64,000 nt of DNA, from assembly GCA_016719645.1 (NCBI GenBank), contig JADJYS010000001.1:62001-126000 (forward strand), read 5' to 3'. The stretch comes from a bacterium (GTDB lineage Bacteria; Krumholzibacteriota; Krumholzibacteriia; LZORAL124-64-63). Position numbers and translations under genes: made by a program. Shown in pieces: positions 63,491 to 64,000 of this stretch (positions are counted from its first letter, which is position 1; each line of letters opens with the position of its first letter). A model generated the notes under the pieces. The model had not been told where the DNA came from. It made no database searches and saw nothing but the letters and a program-made list of their open reading frames with translations.

Positions 63491-64000
63491 ATGCGACTGT
63501 CCAGCCTGATCTGCCTGTGGTCGCTGGCGACGGCCGCGCCCGCCGCCGCCGATATCCTCGACGACCTGGCGATCCCGGTCACGCCCGCCCACCCGCGCGA
63601 GGTCATCTTCACCGACAAGGGCGCCGCCCACCTCGCGGGCTGCGCGGTCGGGGAGGACACGCGCAGCTACCACGGCTTCTACGTCGCCATGCACGAGCTG
63701 CTCGACGGCTGGTCGCTGCGCCTCGAAGACGGCCGCGAGCTGTCCGCCGCCACGGCCGACTCGGCTTCCGTGCTGCCGGACCGGCTGCAGCGCTTCTACC
63801 GCCTCGACGGCGCCGTCGTCGTGGAGACCGTCACCCTGCTGGACCGCAGCGACGGCTTCCAGGTCGTCTACGACGGCGTGCCGCCGGGCGGCTTCGCCTT
63901 CGTGCCGCGGGTCGACATGCGCTTCCTGTGGAAGGTCGCGCGTCCCGAGTACCTGACCGTCTGGGAGGGCGGCGTGCTGGGCGTCGCGCGCGCCGACCGC
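63491..64000 (+). CDS. Glycogen debranching enzyme-like protein (3' partial)
   Basis: The first 170 codons of a gene running off the window in frame. Signal peptide (LICLWSLATAAPAAA) shows export to the periplasm or beyond. The following segment (VIFTDKGAAHLAGCAVGEDTR; LPDRLQRFYRLDGAVVVETVTLLDRSD) resembles the N-terminal beta-sandwich domain of bacterial/archaeal amylo-alpha-1,6-glucosidase-type debranching enzymes. Catalytic residues lie beyond the window. GGAAGGAG precedes the ATG. Consistent with the alpha-glucan locus; most known relatives are cytoplasmic, so an exported form is notable. Confidence 0.65.
   Translation, partial: MRLSSLICLWSLATAAPAAADILDDLAIPVTPAHPREVIFTDKGAAHLAGCAVGEDTRSYHGFYVAMHELLDGWSLRLEDGRELSAATADSASVLPDRLQRFYRLDGAVVVETVTLLDRSDGFQVVYDGVPPGGFAFVPRVDMRFLWKVARPEYLTVWEGGVLGVARADR

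Overview
The window is GC-rich DNA (about 70% by eye) packed with protein-coding genes from a Gram-negative bacterium. A secretin, outer-membrane beta-barrels ending in Phe, lipoprotein signals and a PorV-type protein show an outer membrane. Five secreted proteins end in an NPFNP/NPFSP-type FlgD-Ig/T9SS-like sorting domain, which is typical of FCB-group candidate phyla such as Krumholzibacteriota or Eisenbacteria (phylum is inference). Pyruvate:ferredoxin oxidoreductase and a DUF134/NifX-like pair point to anaerobic capability. No tRNA, rRNA, CRISPR array, IS element or phage gene was seen.

Layout. 0-3.6 kb: the end of a GAF/HD-GYP-like protein, a CheY-like receiver and priA. 3.7-6.9 kb: a secreted papain-like protease with a beta-helix and sorting domain. 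6.9-8.0 kb (-): aroB. 8.5-11.5 kb: porCDAB. 11.6-23.4 kb (-): a nearly complete type IV pilus cluster in transcription order pilB, pilC, major pilin, PilV-, PilW- and PilX-like minor pilins, pilM, pilN, pilO, pilP-like, secretin, pilT, prepilin peptidase. 23.9-31 kb: housekeeping and regulatory genes (Rho_N-like protein, DksA/TraR-like protein, NadR-like kinase, histidine kinase, flavin reductase-like protein, cupin, M16 peptidase). 31.2-32.1 kb: a polysaccharide deacetylase.

32-64 kb is dominated by alpha-glucan (starch/glycogen/maltodextrin) use: a GH13 lipoprotein; a 1229-residue GH13 enzyme with five tandem CBM48-like domains; a five-gene minus-strand operon (1995-residue multidomain secreted protein with a glucodextranase_C-like module, PorV-like protein, outer-membrane barrel, CBM48-barrel fusion, CBM48 lipoprotein); a maltose-type ABC importer (binding lipoprotein, MalF- and MalG-like permeases, no ATPase in the window); a secreted GH57-like enzyme; a secreted E-set/binding protein; and, running off the end, a periplasmic debranching-enzyme-like gene. 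No SusC/SusD homologue is visible, so this looks like a SusCD-independent outer-membrane glucan system. A DUF134 regulator/NifX pair with a clear operator, plus two secreted or outer-membrane proteins, interrupts this block at 38-41.5 kb.

At least five otherwise intact genes carry single-base indels or an internal stop (near 6.02, 15.54, 18.85, 29.30 and 52.75 kb). In each case the lost protein sequence resumes in another frame, or in the same frame after the stop. This suggests uncorrected assembly errors more than real pseudogenes, and these genes are annotated as full-length with the break stated.
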